Positions 31,850-41,315 of a stretch of 64,000 nt of DNA are shown one piece after another. This stretch comes from Rubrivivax sp. Its GTDB lineage: Bacteria > Pseudomonadota > Gammaproteobacteria > Burkholderiales > Burkholderiaceae_C. The DNA lies in NCBI GenBank assembly GCA_027485165.1, contig JAIXRN010000056.1, positions 62,001 through 126,000 of the forward strand. Direction: 5' to 3'. Every line of letters begins with the position of its first letter. Position 1 is the first letter of the stretch. Under the pieces are notes generated by a model. That model was not told where the DNA came from and did not search any database. It saw only the letters and a program-made list of their open reading frames with translations. Both the position numbers and the translations under genes were made by a program.

Positions 31850-34510
31850 ATGAGACTAAGAACGGCATTCAGCCTGTTGGCCCTGAGCCTGGGCTTGACC
31901 CTGGCCGGCACGGCCACGGCCGCAAGCGACGTGAAGACGACCGAAGCGGCACCGCCGCAGGCGGCGCCCGTGAACCCGGACTACGAAGCCCGCCGCGAAC
32001 GCGCCCTGCGCATGGTCGAAGCCCGCAAGGGGCGCAAGTCCAAGCTCGAGCGCACCAGCGGCATCACCAATGCCTGGCAGGCCCAGATGCGCGACCCGCG
32101 CGGCCTGGAAGCCCGTTTCGACGAACCCCAGGGGGCCCTGACGCATTTCATCGCCAAGCGTGCACCCGCCGGCGTGACCGTGATCGACCAGCGCATGTAC
32201 GACGCCGGCCTGGCCCAGGCCGCGCGCATGCCGGTGTTCTCGTCGGTGGACAACCGTTTCCAGGGCGCGCCCGGCCCTTCCAGGACCGTCACGCGCGACG
32301 GCACCTCGCAGCAGGTGCTGGGCACCTGGCAAGCCCTGGGCCCCGGGAACATCGGCGGGCGCACCCGCGCGCTGCTGATCCACCCCACCAGCCCCAACAT
32401 CATCTGGGCCGCAGGCGTGGCCGGCGGCATCTGGAAGTCCACCGACGGCGGCAGCACCTGGACACCCAAGGCGGACCTGCTGGTCAACATCGCCGTCAAT
32501 TCGATGGTGCTGGACCCGCGCAACCCGAACATCCTGTACGCCGGCACGGGCGAAGGCTTCTTCAACGGCGACGCCGTGCGCGGCGCGGGCATCCTGAAGT
32601 CCACCGACGGTGGCGAGACCTGGGCCCTGCTGCCCAGCACCGGCAACAGCGACTTCCACTATGTGCAGAAGGTGGTGGTCTCGCGCGGCGCCAGCCAGCG
32701 CGTTTATGCTGCCACGCGCACCGGCATCTTCCGCAGCGTCGATGCGGGCGCCAGCTGGACCAAGGTGCTGGACGCCACGGCTGTGAATGGCTGCATGGAC
32801 CTGGTCATTCAGACCGACCGCGCACTGGCCAACGTGTTCGCCGCCTGCGGCAGCTTCGCCCAGGCCGCCGTCTGGCGCGCCCTGGACACAACCGGCGCGC
32901 AAACCTGGAACAAGGTGTTCGAACCCGTGGGCATGGGCCGCACCTCGCTGGCCCTGGCGCCGTCGAACCAGAACATCATCTACGCCCTGGCCGCCAGCAT
33001 CACCGCCGGCAGCTACAACAACGGCATGCTGGGCGTCTACCGGTCCACCGCCAGCGGCGCTTCAGGCAGCTGGACCACGCGCGTGGACAACACCAGCCCC
33101 ACCCGGCTGAACACGCTGCTGCTCAGCAACACGGTCTACGGCTTCCTGGCGGACTGCGGCTTCGGCGGCGCCAACCAGTTCCTGAACCAGGGCTGGTACG
33201 ACAACATCATTGCCGTGGACCCGGTGAACCCGGACATCGTCTGGGCCGGTGGCGTGGACCTCTTCAGGTCCGACGACGGCGGCGCGAACTGGGGGCAGGC
33301 GTCGCACTGGTGGTTCAACGCCACGCCCAACACCGAATACAACCACGCCGACCATCACGCGATCGTGTTCCACCCCCAGTACAACGGGACCACGAACAAG
33401 ACCATGTACACCGGCAACGACGGCGGCGTGCACGTGACGGTGGACGCGCGGGCCCCGGTGGCCTATTCGCCTTCGCCTGTCACGCCAGCTTCGCCGGTGT
33501 GCGGCAACACGCCGGCCGGGCTGGTGAAGTGGAGCCCGAAGAACACCGGCTACGCCATCACCCAGTTCTATCACGGGGCGGTCTACCCCGACGGCGAGAC
33601 CTTCGTCGGCGGCACCCAGGACAACGGCACCCTGCGCGGCACATCGGCAGCCGGCATCGACGGCTGGGCCACGATCCGAGGCGGTGACGGCGGCTATGTC
33701 GCGGTCAACCCCAGCAACACGCAACAGGTGTGGGCGGAGAACACCAGCCTCAGCATCCAGCGCAGCGACAACGGTGGCGCCAGCTGGACGGCGGTCACGT
33801 CCGGCATCACCGAACCCAGCGGGAACTTCCTCTTCATCGCGCCGTTCCTGCAGGACCCGACCAGCCCGTCGCGCATGTACATCGGCGGCGCCCGTGTCTG
33901 GCGCGCGTCGAATGCCACGGCCATTCCGGCGCCCAACCCCTACTGGACGCAAGTCAGCCAGTTCCTGGGCTTCCGTGTCAGCGCACTGGCGGTTTCGCCG
34001 GTCGACCCGAACCGCGCCTATGCCGGCACGGCGGCCAACGGCGCGGTGTTCACCACCAACGTCGCCACCACGGCCACCGCAACGACGGTGTGGACAGCCA
34101 GCGCGCCGCGCGCCGACACCAACACGGTGTCCTGGGTGGCGGCGGACCCGGTCAACGCTGGTACGGTGTACGCCACCGTGTCCACCTTCAACACCGCGGG
34201 CGGTGTGGGGCACGTGTTCAAGTCGACCAACGCCGGCGCCACCTGGACCAGCATCGACGGCAGCGGCGCCACGGGCGTGCCTGACGTGCCGGTGCACTGC
34301 ATCGTGGTCGACCCTGCCAACAACCAGCGCCTGTACATCGGCACCGACATCGGCGTCTTCGTGTCGGTGGACGGCGGCGCCAACTGGGCGCGCGAAAACA
34401 CCGGCTTCGCCAACGTCATCGTCGAGTCGATGGCGATCACGTCCGGCTCGCCTCGGCGCATCGTCGCCTTCAGCCACGGGCGCAGCGTGTTCCGCGCCAC
34501 CCTGCCCTAA
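31850..34510 (+). CDS. Secreted Asp-box (BNR/sortilin-like) repeat protein
   Basis: 886 residues with an N-terminal signal peptide (MRLRTAFSLLALSLGL to about ATAAS) and AGGAGG upstream. Seven Asp-box motifs are spread through the protein: WKSTDGGSTW, LKSTDGGETW, FRSVDAGASW, RSDDGGANW, RSDNGGASW, FKSTNAGATW, VSVDGGANW. This pattern makes beta-propellers like sortilin/VPS10 and xyloglucanase-type glycoside hydrolases. No definite catalytic residues are evident. The tail LGASSPS-type motif is absent and it ends FSHGRSVFRATLP. It follows the small helical protein by 47 bp. Could bind or degrade surface polysaccharide or protein. Confidence 0.82.
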   Translation: MRLRTAFSLLALSLGLTLAGTATAASDVKTTEAAPPQAAPVNPDYEARRERALRMVEARKGRKSKLERTSGITNAWQAQMRDPRGLEARFDEPQGALTHFIAKRAPAGVTVIDQRMYDAGLAQAARMPVFSSVDNRFQGAPGPSRTVTRDGTSQQVLGTWQALGPGNIGGRTRALLIHPTSPNIIWAAGVAGGIWKSTDGGSTWTPKADLLVNIAVNSMVLDPRNPNILYAGTGEGFFNGDAVRGAGILKSTDGGETWALLPSTGNSDFHYVQKVVVSRGASQRVYAATRTGIFRSVDAGASWTKVLDATAVNGCMDLVIQTDRALANVFAACGSFAQAAVWRALDTTGAQTWNKVFEPVGMGRTSLALAPSNQNIIYALAASITAGSYNNGMLGVYRSTASGASGSWTTRVDNTSPTRLNTLLLSNTVYGFLADCGFGGANQFLNQGWYDNIIAVDPVNPDIVWAGGVDLFRSDDGGANWGQASHWWFNATPNTEYNHADHHAIVFHPQYNGTTNKTMYTGNDGGVHVTVDARAPVAYSPSPVTPASPVCGNTPAGLVKWSPKNTGYAITQFYHGAVYPDGETFVGGTQDNGTLRGTSAAGIDGWATIRGGDGGYVAVNPSNTQQVWAENTSLSIQRSDNGGASWTAVTSGITEPSGNFLFIAPFLQDPTSPSRMYIGGARVWRASNATAIPAPNPYWTQVSQFLGFRVSALAVSPVDPNRAYAGTAANGAVFTTNVATTATATTVWTASAPRADTNTVSWVAADPVNAGTVYATVSTFNTAGGVGHVFKSTNAGATWTSIDGSGATGVPDVPVHCIVVDPANNQRLYIGTDIGVFVSVDGGANWARENTGFANVIVESMAITSGSPRRIVAFSHGRSVFRATLP

Positions 34511-34531
34511 CGGCAGCGGCCCGGGCCACCA

Positions 34532-34564
34532 GCCGCCGCCAGCCCGCTACAGGCCGGCGGCGGC
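34532..34564. terminator. Candidate bidirectional terminator
   Basis: GCCGCCGCC (34532-34540) and GGCGGCGGC (34556-34564) form a 9-bp perfect stem with a 15-nt loop between two convergent genes. No T-run is evident. Confidence 0.4.
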
Positions 34565-34577
34565 CGGTGCGGCCCGC

Positions 34578-37175
34578 CTAGACGGCGCCCACGCGCCGCA
34601 GTGTTTCGAGCACCGGGCGCAGCAACACCTCCCGCAGCCCCCACCAGCCGGCGGCCAGTGCCAGCAGGGCACCGGCCAGGGCGCCGGCCAGCGGCACCCA
34701 GGGCGCCGGCGCCCAGGCAAATTCAAAGGCATAGCGCGCCAGCGCCCAGCCCACGGCCATCGCGGCCAACGACGCCAGGAAGCCCGCCAGAGCGCCCACG
34801 CCCAGCAATTCCGTGCGCTGCACCTGGCCCAGCAGGCGTGCGCTGGCGCCCATCGCCCGCATGATGGCGAATTCGCGTGAACGCGCTTCGCGCGTGGCGG
34901 TGATGGCGGCGAACAGCACCACCAAGCCGGCCAGCAGGGTGAAGCCGAACAGGAATTCGACCGCGCGGATGACCTGGTCCAGCACGCGCTGCACCTGGGC
35001 CACGCTGGCCGAGATGTCGACATTGGTGATGTTCGGGAATTCGCGCGACAGCGCGTTGTCGAAGCCGGGCTTGGCCGGCGCCTTGAAGGCGCTGATGTAG
35101 CTGACGGGCACGTCATTCATCTCGGCACGCGCAAACAGCACGAAGAAGTTCACGCGCATCGACCCCCAGTCCACCTTGCGCAGGCTGGTGATGCGCCCGC
35201 TCTGGGGCTGGCCACCGATGTCGAAGTGCAAGGTGTCGCCCAGCTTCAGGCCCAGTTCCTGGGCCAGGCCTTCTTCCACCGACAGGCCGTCGGCATCGGC
35301 CGCGGCGGGCTGCGACCAGTCGCCGCCCACCACCTGGTTGTGCGCCGGGTTCGTGGCGCTGAAGCTGAGGTTGAATTCCCGTTCGGCCAGTCGGCTGGCG
35401 CGTTCGCCGGTGAAGCTCTGCGCCGAAACAGGCCGGTCGTTGATGGCCACCAGGCGGCCGCGGATCATCGGGTACCAGTCGTAGCGCGTCACGCCGGCTT
35501 CCTGCAGCCGGGCCTTGAAGGCGTCGCCCTGGTCGGGCTGCAGGTTGATGACGAAGCGGTTGGGCGCGTCCGGCGGCGTGGCGGCGCGCCAGCTGCCGAT
35601 CAGGTCGGTGCGCAGCAGCACCAGCAGCACCAGGGCCAGCAGGCCCACCGACAGGGCGGACACCTGCAGTACCGCGAAGGCCGGGCGCGCGGCAATCTGC
35701 CGTGTGGCCAGCACCAGCCAGCGCGGCGCGCTGGCACCGAAAGTCCACCAGCGCGGCGTGCCAGCTTCGGGCACGGCCTGGCGCAGCACGCGCACCGCCA
35801 GCCAGGCCATCAGTGCAAACAGGCCGATGGCCACGGCAAAGCCGCCCACCGCGATGGCGCCCAGCTTCAGGTCGCTGGACACCGCCATCAGCAGGGCCAC
35901 GAAGCCCAGCGTGCCCGCGGCCAGCACGCCGGCTGAGGCCGCCTTCACGCCACCCACGTCGCGCCGGATCACGCGCAGCGGCGGCACCTGTGCCAGCTGC
36001 AGCACCGGCGGCAGGCCGAAGCCCAGCAGCAGCGTCAGGCCGACGCCGAAGCCGAAGGCCGCAGGCCACAGCGAAGCGGCCGGCAGCGCGGTCTGCACCA
36101 GACCCTTCAGCAGCAGCACGAAGGCGAAATGCACGGCGAAGCCGATCAGCACCCCGGCCGCGCTGGCCGCCAGGCCCACCCAGACGAATTCCAGCGTGTA
36201 GGCCCCGGCGATGCGCCGCTGCGACAGGCCCAGCACGCGCAGCATGGCGCAGTCGTCGAGGTGGCGCAGCGCAAAGTCGCGCGCAGCGATGCCCACGGCC
36301 ACCGCCGACAGCAAGGCGGCCAGCAGCGCCACCAGGTTCAGGAATTTCTTCGCCCGGTCCAGCGCCTGCTGCATCTCGGGCCGGCCGCTGTCCAGCGATT
36401 CCACGCTGATGGCGCGCAAGGGCACGCTCTTGATGCGGGCTTCGGTCTCGCGTACGAAGTCGCGCACCAGGGCGTCGCCGCGCGCCGCGCTCAGGGTTTC
36501 CGGCGCGGCCACGGCCAGGCGGTAGTTCAGCCGGCTGGCGGGCTGCACCAGCTTGGTGGCGGCCAGGTCGGCCTGCGCCAGCATCACGCGCGGGGCAAAG
36601 CTCATGAAGCCGGCGCCGCGGTCGGGTTCGGTGGCGATGATGCGGGTGATCTTCAGCGCGCTGTCACCCAGCAGCAGGGTGTCGCCCAGCTTCAGCTGCA
36701 GGCTGTCCAGGATGGCTTCATCCACCCACACCTGCCCGGGTTCGGGCGCGGCGGCCACGGCCTGCACTTCGCCACCCACGGCGCTTTTCAGGCCCAAGCG
36801 GCCGCGCAGCGGGTAGCCGGGCGTCACGGCCTTCACGGCCACCAGGCGCGTGGCGCCGCCCTGGTTGTCGGGTGCGCGGGCCATGCTGGGGAACCCCACC
36901 GTCTGCGCCGTGCGCAAACCCAGGGCCTGGGCGCTGACCAGCAGTTCGGACGGGGTGGGCTTGTCGCTGCCGACGATGGCGTCGCCGCCCAGCAGCTGGC
37001 GCGCATCGCGTTGCAGGCCGTTGTTCAGCCGGTCGGCGAAGAAGCCCACGGCCGTCAACGCGGCCACGGCCAGCATCACGGCCACGGCCAGCAGGCGAAG
37101 CTCGCCGGCACGGAAGTCGCGCAGGGTCTGGCGCCAGGCCAGGGCGGTGACGGCTGGGGTGCGGGAGGTGCTCAT
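34578..37175 (-). CDS. FtsX-family ABC transporter permease (YbbP-like)
   Basis: 865 residues from MSTSRTPAVT at 37175; an upstream ATG at 37193 is possible. It has the YbbP architecture: N-terminal helix (ELRLLAVAVMLAVAALTAVGF), large periplasmic MacB-like domain (DAIVGSDKPTPSELLVSAQA), a helix cluster with two FtsX domains (KFLNLVALLAALLSAVAVG; VEFLFGFTLLAGLVVLFAAI) and a second extracytoplasmic domain between. Ten or so helices are predicted by eye. Such permeases work with a YbbA-type ATPase; none is adjacent. Substrate unknown, possibly lipid or lipoprotein. Confidence 0.88.
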   Translation of the reverse strand: MSTSRTPAVTALAWRQTLRDFRAGELRLLAVAVMLAVAALTAVGFFADRLNNGLQRDARQLLGGDAIVGSDKPTPSELLVSAQALGLRTAQTVGFPSMARAPDNQGGATRLVAVKAVTPGYPLRGRLGLKSAVGGEVQAVAAAPEPGQVWVDEAILDSLQLKLGDTLLLGDSALKITRIIATEPDRGAGFMSFAPRVMLAQADLAATKLVQPASRLNYRLAVAAPETLSAARGDALVRDFVRETEARIKSVPLRAISVESLDSGRPEMQQALDRAKKFLNLVALLAALLSAVAVGIAARDFALRHLDDCAMLRVLGLSQRRIAGAYTLEFVWVGLAASAAGVLIGFAVHFAFVLLLKGLVQTALPAASLWPAAFGFGVGLTLLLGFGLPPVLQLAQVPPLRVIRRDVGGVKAASAGVLAAGTLGFVALLMAVSSDLKLGAIAVGGFAVAIGLFALMAWLAVRVLRQAVPEAGTPRWWTFGASAPRWLVLATRQIAARPAFAVLQVSALSVGLLALVLLVLLRTDLIGSWRAATPPDAPNRFVINLQPDQGDAFKARLQEAGVTRYDWYPMIRGRLVAINDRPVSAQSFTGERASRLAEREFNLSFSATNPAHNQVVGGDWSQPAAADADGLSVEEGLAQELGLKLGDTLHFDIGGQPQSGRITSLRKVDWGSMRVNFFVLFARAEMNDVPVSYISAFKAPAKPGFDNALSREFPNITNVDISASVAQVQRVLDQVIRAVEFLFGFTLLAGLVVLFAAITATREARSREFAIMRAMGASARLLGQVQRTELLGVGALAGFLASLAAMAVGWALARYAFEFAWAPAPWVPLAGALAGALLALAAGWWGLREVLLRPVLETLRRVGAV

Positions 37176-37261
37176 GCTCTGAAGGTACCCCATCCGGCCG
37201 GTGCACGCTGCGTGCAAGGGGCTTGAACGGCCGGGGCTGGCAGCGGTGCTCCAATCACGAC

Positions 37262-38152
37262 ATGGTCCGCATGCCCACCTTCTTCCTATCCCATGGCTCG
37301 CCCATGACGGCCCTGCAGCCGCGTGAAGCCGGGGCTTTCATGCAGGCCTTGGGCCCTGCGCTGGAAGCCGACTTCTGCCGCCCCAAAGCCATCGTCGTGG
37401 CCTCTGCGCACACCCTCACGCGCGTGCCCGCCGTGCTGGCTGCGGCGCGGCACGAGGCGCTATACGACTTCGGCGGCTTCGACCCCCAGCTGCGCACCCT
37501 GCGCTACGACGCCCCTGGCAGCCCGGCGCTGGCGGTGCGCGTGGCCGGCCTGCTGCAGGCGGCCGGGCTGCCGGTGCAAAGCCTGGCCGAAGGCGGGCTG
37601 GACCACGGCATCTGGACGCCGCTGCGCTACATGTTCCCGCGTGCCGACATTCCCGTGCTGCCCCTGGGCTGGCCGCCGGGCTGGACACCCACGCAGCTGT
37701 TCGCGCTGGGCCGGGCGCTGGCGCCGCTGGCCAGCCAGGGCGTGCTGGTGCTGGGCAGCGGCAGCATCACCCACAACCTGGGCCGCGTGTTCACGGGGCG
37801 CGGCAGGGTCGACATCGACGCCCCGGCCACGCCAGAAAGCACCGCCTTCCGCGACTGGTGGGCCAGCAGCTCGGCCGCGGCCGACTGGCCGGCGTTGCTG
37901 GACTGGCGCCGCCAGGCCCCGCATGCGCAGCTGATGCACCCCAGCGACGAACACCTGCTGCCGTTCTTCATCGCAGCGGGTGCGGGCACTGGCGCCGAAG
38001 CGCACGAACCGGGTCAAGCCCAGGGCCAGGGCCCAGGACCGGGCGCGCGCGTCCATGCCAGCCTGACCTTCGGCGACCTGGGCATGGACGCCTATGCCTT
38101 CGGCGCGTGGGGTCGAAGCAGGCCGACTGGCGCAGCGGTGGCAGCAGGCTGA
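37262..38152 (+). CDS. DODA/LigB-type extradiol dioxygenase
   Basis: 296 residues from MVRMPTFFLSHGSP at 37262. It has the DODA-type class III extradiol pattern: FLSHGSPMTAL (metal-binding His), SAHTLT, DFGGFDPQLRTLRYDAPG, GLDHGIWTPLRYMFP, GSGSITHNLG, and HPSDEHLLPFF. These supply the iron/zinc-binding histidines and catalytic His. Members include YgiD-like 4,5-DOPA dioxygenases. A Gly/Gln/Pro-rich insert near residue 250 is unusual. Divergent to the permease; not in a catabolic operon, so the substrate is unknown. Confidence 0.87.
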   Translation: MVRMPTFFLSHGSPMTALQPREAGAFMQALGPALEADFCRPKAIVVASAHTLTRVPAVLAAARHEALYDFGGFDPQLRTLRYDAPGSPALAVRVAGLLQAAGLPVQSLAEGGLDHGIWTPLRYMFPRADIPVLPLGWPPGWTPTQLFALGRALAPLASQGVLVLGSGSITHNLGRVFTGRGRVDIDAPATPESTAFRDWWASSSAAADWPALLDWRRQAPHAQLMHPSDEHLLPFFIAAGAGTGAEAHEPGQAQGQGPGPGARVHASLTFGDLGMDAYAFGAWGRSRPTGAAVAAG

Positions 38153-38196
38153 CACTGTCGCACTCTGACTTCGCTTCGCACCCTGCCCGGCCCACC

Positions 38197-38568
38197 ATGC
38201 ACATTGCCATCTGGATCGTCGCTGCTCTGCTGCTGGCCCTGTGGTCGCTGCTGGCCTGGGGCGTGGCCGCAGTGCTGGCCCTGGACCCGGCCTGGGTGGG
38301 CGACCTGCGGCCGCTGATCGACCAGATCCCCTTCGGCCATCTCCTGGACATCTGGTTACCCGGCTGGGCCGGCCTGCTGCGCGCCCTGCTGGACATGACG
38401 CATGCGCTGCTGGGCTGGCTGGGCAGCAGCGCCGGCTGGCTGGTATGGGGCTTGTGGGCCGTGGGCAGCGTGTTGCTGCTGGGCACGGCAGCCGTGTGCA
38501 GTGCCATCGTGGCCCTGGTGCGGCGGTCTTCCGCGCCTGCGCCGGCCACGGTGGCGGCAGGGCGCTGA
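38197..38568 (+). CDS. Small hydrophobic membrane protein
   Basis: 123 residues from the ATG at 38197. Three hydrophobic segments: MHIAIWIVAALLLALWSLLA, HALLGWLGSSAGWLVWGLWA and VGSVLLLGTAAVCSAIVALV, with a short Pro/Gly loop (LIDQIPFGHLLDIWLPGWAG) between the first two. It ends in a basic then Ala-rich tail. I do not recognise the family. It lies 44 bp after the dioxygenase and may be co-transcribed. Confidence 0.72.
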   Translation: MHIAIWIVAALLLALWSLLAWGVAAVLALDPAWVGDLRPLIDQIPFGHLLDIWLPGWAGLLRALLDMTHALLGWLGSSAGWLVWGLWAVGSVLLLGTAAVCSAIVALVRRSSAPAPATVAAGR

Positions 38569-38641
38569 AAGGCCCGGGCAAGACCCCCTCATGTGCGCGG
38601 TGACGCGCGGCGCACGGGGGCTGGCGGGGCAGCGCTGGGCT

Positions 38642-38654
38642 ACAGTTTTACTGT
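38642..38654 (+). promoter_or_regulatory. AT-rich inverted repeat in pilE leader
   Basis: ACAGT, TTT, ACTGT (38642-38654) in a locally AT-rich patch about 105 bp before pilE. Possible operator or promoter core; no clear -35. Confidence 0.3.
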
Positions 38655-38760
38655 TCGTTACCCATCGTTCAACGCAGACGATTTCAGCGGGGCAGCGCCC
38701 GCGGCTGCGCAAGCGCCTGGCGCCGGCTCCACTGCCCTACCCAGTGTGCCCAAGCCCGAC

Positions 38761-39276
38761 ATGAGACCCAGCGCGTCATCCAACGCCCCATTGCCAGCGA
38801 CGCCCCGTGCGCCGGCTGTCGCTGTGGCGCGCCGGGCAAGGCATCGCCCTGGCGTAGGGGCACGGGGCTTCACCCTGATCGAAGTGATGATCACGGTGGC
38901 CATCGTGGCCATCCTGGCGTCGATCGCCCTGCCCGCCTATGGCGACTACGTGCGCCGGGCGCGCGTACCGCCAGCACTGGACAGCCTGAGCAGCTATGCC
39001 ACGCGCATGGAGCAGCGCTTCCAGGACACCGGCCGCTACAACGCTGCAGCGGGCGGCTGCGGTGTGCCCATACCGACAGTGGCGAACTTCGTCATCAGCT
39101 GCCGCATCGACAACGCCAATGGCACGGCTTTCACCGCCACGGCCACCGGCGGCGGGTCGATGGCCGGCTACGAATACACCATCAACCACCTGCAGGCCCG
39201 CAGCACCCCGGAACACCCCAAGGGCCGCGTGCTGACCTGCTGGTCTTTGCGGGGCGGCACATGCGACAACAACTGA
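38761..39276 (+). CDS. pilE: Type IV pilin PilE
   Basis: 171 residues from MRPSASSNAP at 38761. The prepilin cleavage site is GARG before FTLIEVMITVAIVAILAS, with Glu at +5 as required for assembly. The leader is about 36 residues, longer than the usual 6-25; a GTG near 38824 would give a shorter leader. The mature protein has the pilin N-terminal helix and a C-terminal pair of cysteines (LTCWSLRGGTCDNN). It heads a minor pilin cluster fimT-pilV-W-X-Y1. PilE in this cluster type is usually the minor or assembly-related pilin. Confidence 0.9.
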   Translation: MRPSASSNAPLPATPRAPAVAVARRARHRPGVGARGFTLIEVMITVAIVAILASIALPAYGDYVRRARVPPALDSLSSYATRMEQRFQDTGRYNAAAGGCGVPIPTVANFVISCRIDNANGTAFTATATGGGSMAGYEYTINHLQARSTPEHPKGRVLTCWSLRGGTCDNN

Positions 39277-39743
39277 TGCGGCGCGGCCTGACCTTGGTGG
39301 AACTGATGGTGGCACTGGCCATCAGCGCCATCCTGGCCGTCACGGCCGCGCCCTTCCTGGGTGACTATCTGGCCAATTCACGCCTGCGCGAAGCCGGCAA
39401 TGCGCTGTACGCGGAAGCCTTGTTCGCACAGAGCGAAGCGCAAAAGCGCAACGCCCGCGTGCGTCTACAACTGCAGGGCAACACGGTGCGCACGCTGGAC
39501 ATGTCGGTGGGCACTGCTGGCGACCTGCTGCGCGAATTCACCTTGGCCACGCCCGTGACGGCGGCGGCCAACGTCGACCTCGACTTCGCCAGCAGCGGGC
39601 GGCCCGCCACGGGCAACGACCTGGCGGCCAACCTGGTGATGGCGGGCTCGGCCTGCACCGCAGACCGGCGCTGCCCGGGCCTGCGCGTGGACGCCGGTGG
39701 CGCGGTGCGGCTATGCAGCGACACCCTGGGCAGCTGCAATTGA
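39261..39743 (+). CDS. fimT: Minor pilin FimT/GspH family
   Basis: 160 residues; the start lies inside the end of pilE. Prepilin motif RRG before LTLVELMVALAISAILAVT with Glu at +5. GspH/FimT C-terminal domain with QSEAQKRNARVRLQL and the late Cys pair in CRLCSD-type positions (LCSDTLGSCN). In competent bacteria FimT binds DNA; in others it primes the pilus. Confidence 0.9.
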   Translation: MRQQLMRRGLTLVELMVALAISAILAVTAAPFLGDYLANSRLREAGNALYAEALFAQSEAQKRNARVRLQLQGNTVRTLDMSVGTAGDLLREFTLATPVTAAANVDLDFASSGRPATGNDLAANLVMAGSACTADRRCPGLRVDAGGAVRLCSDTLGSCN

Positions 39744-40207
39744 ACGCGCCGGCCCAGCCCAGACCACGCGCCCCGCACCGGGCGCACACGCCAGCCGCCC
39801 GGGTGCGCCCGGCCCGGGGCCTGGGCCTGCTGGACGCGCTCATCGGTCTGGTCCTGCTGGCCGTGGGCATGCTGGCCCTGGCCGGCTTCCAGACCCGGCT
39901 GGTGGGCCAGACCACCGACGCCCAGACCCGCGCCGTGGCCATGCAGTTCGCCAACGAACTGCTCAGCACCGCCCTGGTGGACCCGGCCAACCTGGCCTGC
40001 TACAGCGTGCCGGCCAGTGCGGGCTGCGCCAGCGTCGTGGCGCGCAACAGCACGGCGCAGTGGGCCGAACGCGTGGCTGGCGGTCTGCCCGGGCCCGTGT
40101 CGGTGCAGGCGCTGCTGGCTGGCACCCAGCTGACCGTGCTGATCGACTGGACGGCCAAGAACGGCCAGGACACGTCGCGCCTGCAGGTGGTCACCGATGT
40201 GCAATAG
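39713..40207 (+). CDS. pilV: Minor pilin PilV
   Basis: 164 residues from ATG 39713, overlapping fimT; a TTG at 39740 is an alternative. The cleavage motif is ARG before LGLLDALIGLVLLAVGMLAL. It matches PilV (GLLDALIAL-type), except that residue +5 is Asp, not the usual Glu. The tail QLTVLIDWTAKNGQDTSRLQ fits PilV. Overlaps pilW. Confidence 0.87.
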   Translation: MQRHPGQLQLNAPAQPRPRAPHRAHTPAARVRPARGLGLLDALIGLVLLAVGMLALAGFQTRLVGQTTDAQTRAVAMQFANELLSTALVDPANLACYSVPASAGCASVVARNSTAQWAERVAGGLPGPVSVQALLAGTQLTVLIDWTAKNGQDTSRLQVVTDVQ

Positions 40208-41315
40208 CCGGGACGGCCTCCACAGCCGCAACAGCCGCCGCCCCGGTGGCCGCCGCCCGCACCCGGCCGCCGCGCGCGGCTTGTCGATCATCGAGCTCAT
40301 GGTCGGCCTGGTGGTGGCCCTGCTCGTCAGCCTGGCCGTCGCGAACACGGCCATCAGCTTCACGGCATCGCAACGCCAGGGCATTGGCGCCACTGGCGCA
40401 GCCGTGAACAGCGCGGCCGCGCTGACGGCACTGAAGGACGACGTCACCGTGGCCGGCCTGGGTTTCTTCGGCGACTCCAGCTACCTGTGCCAGAAGCTGA
40501 ACTTCAGCGTCGGCCCCAATATCGTGTCCGACGGCGCGGCGTTCTCGCCCCTGCAGGTGCAGCGCACGGCGGCAGGCGACGTCATCGATGTGGTCTTCGG
40601 CACACGCGTTGAATCGGGCGCCAACGTGCGGTTACGCGACGCCAGCGACGGCAGCACCAGCACGCTGGAATCCTTCCTGCCCGTGGCCGTGGACGAAGCC
40701 GTGCTGCTGGCGCCAGGCAACCCCGCCAGCGGCCAGCCCTGCCTGGTGCGCAGCGTCACGCAGGTGACCAACGCCACGGGTGCGGCGGCACAGGTGCTCA
40801 GCTTCGGGGCCACCGGCCTGCACAACCGCGGCGGCTTTGCCACTGCGCCCTTCTTCAACGACGACGCCCGCATCACCCAGCTGGGCGCGGTGAACTGGCT
40901 GCGCTACCGCGTGGTGGACGGCAACCTGGTGGTCGAACGCCCGCTGCAGGGCACGTCGGCCATCGTCGCGCGCAATGTGGTGTCGTTCCGCATGCAGTAC
41001 GGCGTGTCTTCCAACGCGCCGGGCAGCACGACGCTGGAAGACTGGGTTGACCCGACGGGCGCCTTCGCCGTGGCCGACGCCAGCGTTCTGCCGCGCATCC
41101 GCGCCGTGCGCATCGGCCTGATCGTGCGCAGCCCGCAGCCCGAAAAGCGCAACGCCGCTGGCGCCTGCACGGCCGTCGATGCCGGCGACGCCAACAAGCC
41201 GCGGCTGTGGAACAACCCACCCGACAACCTGGGCAATGCCGACTGGAACTGCTGGCGCTACCGCACCAGCACCATCGTGGCGCCGTTGCGCAACCTGGTG
41301 CTGGGGCAGCAATGA
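40197..41315 (+). CDS. pilW: Minor pilin PilW
   Basis: 372 residues. A 28-residue leader ends AARG before LSIIELMVGLVVALLVSLAV, with Glu at +5. The rest is the PilW-type domain with LKDDVTVAGLGFFGD, VVFGTRVESG and RYRTSTIVAPLRNL. It starts within the pilV end and overlaps pilX by ATGA. PilW, PilX and PilY1 are thought to form a priming complex at the pilus tip. Confidence 0.92.
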   Translation: MCNSRDGLHSRNSRRPGGRRPHPAAARGLSIIELMVGLVVALLVSLAVANTAISFTASQRQGIGATGAAVNSAAALTALKDDVTVAGLGFFGDSSYLCQKLNFSVGPNIVSDGAAFSPLQVQRTAAGDVIDVVFGTRVESGANVRLRDASDGSTSTLESFLPVAVDEAVLLAPGNPASGQPCLVRSVTQVTNATGAAAQVLSFGATGLHNRGGFATAPFFNDDARITQLGAVNWLRYRVVDGNLVVERPLQGTSAIVARNVVSFRMQYGVSSNAPGSTTLEDWVDPTGAFAVADASVLPRIRAVRIGLIVRSPQPEKRNAAGACTAVDAGDANKPRLWNNPPDNLGNADWNCWRYRTSTIVAPLRNLVLGQQ

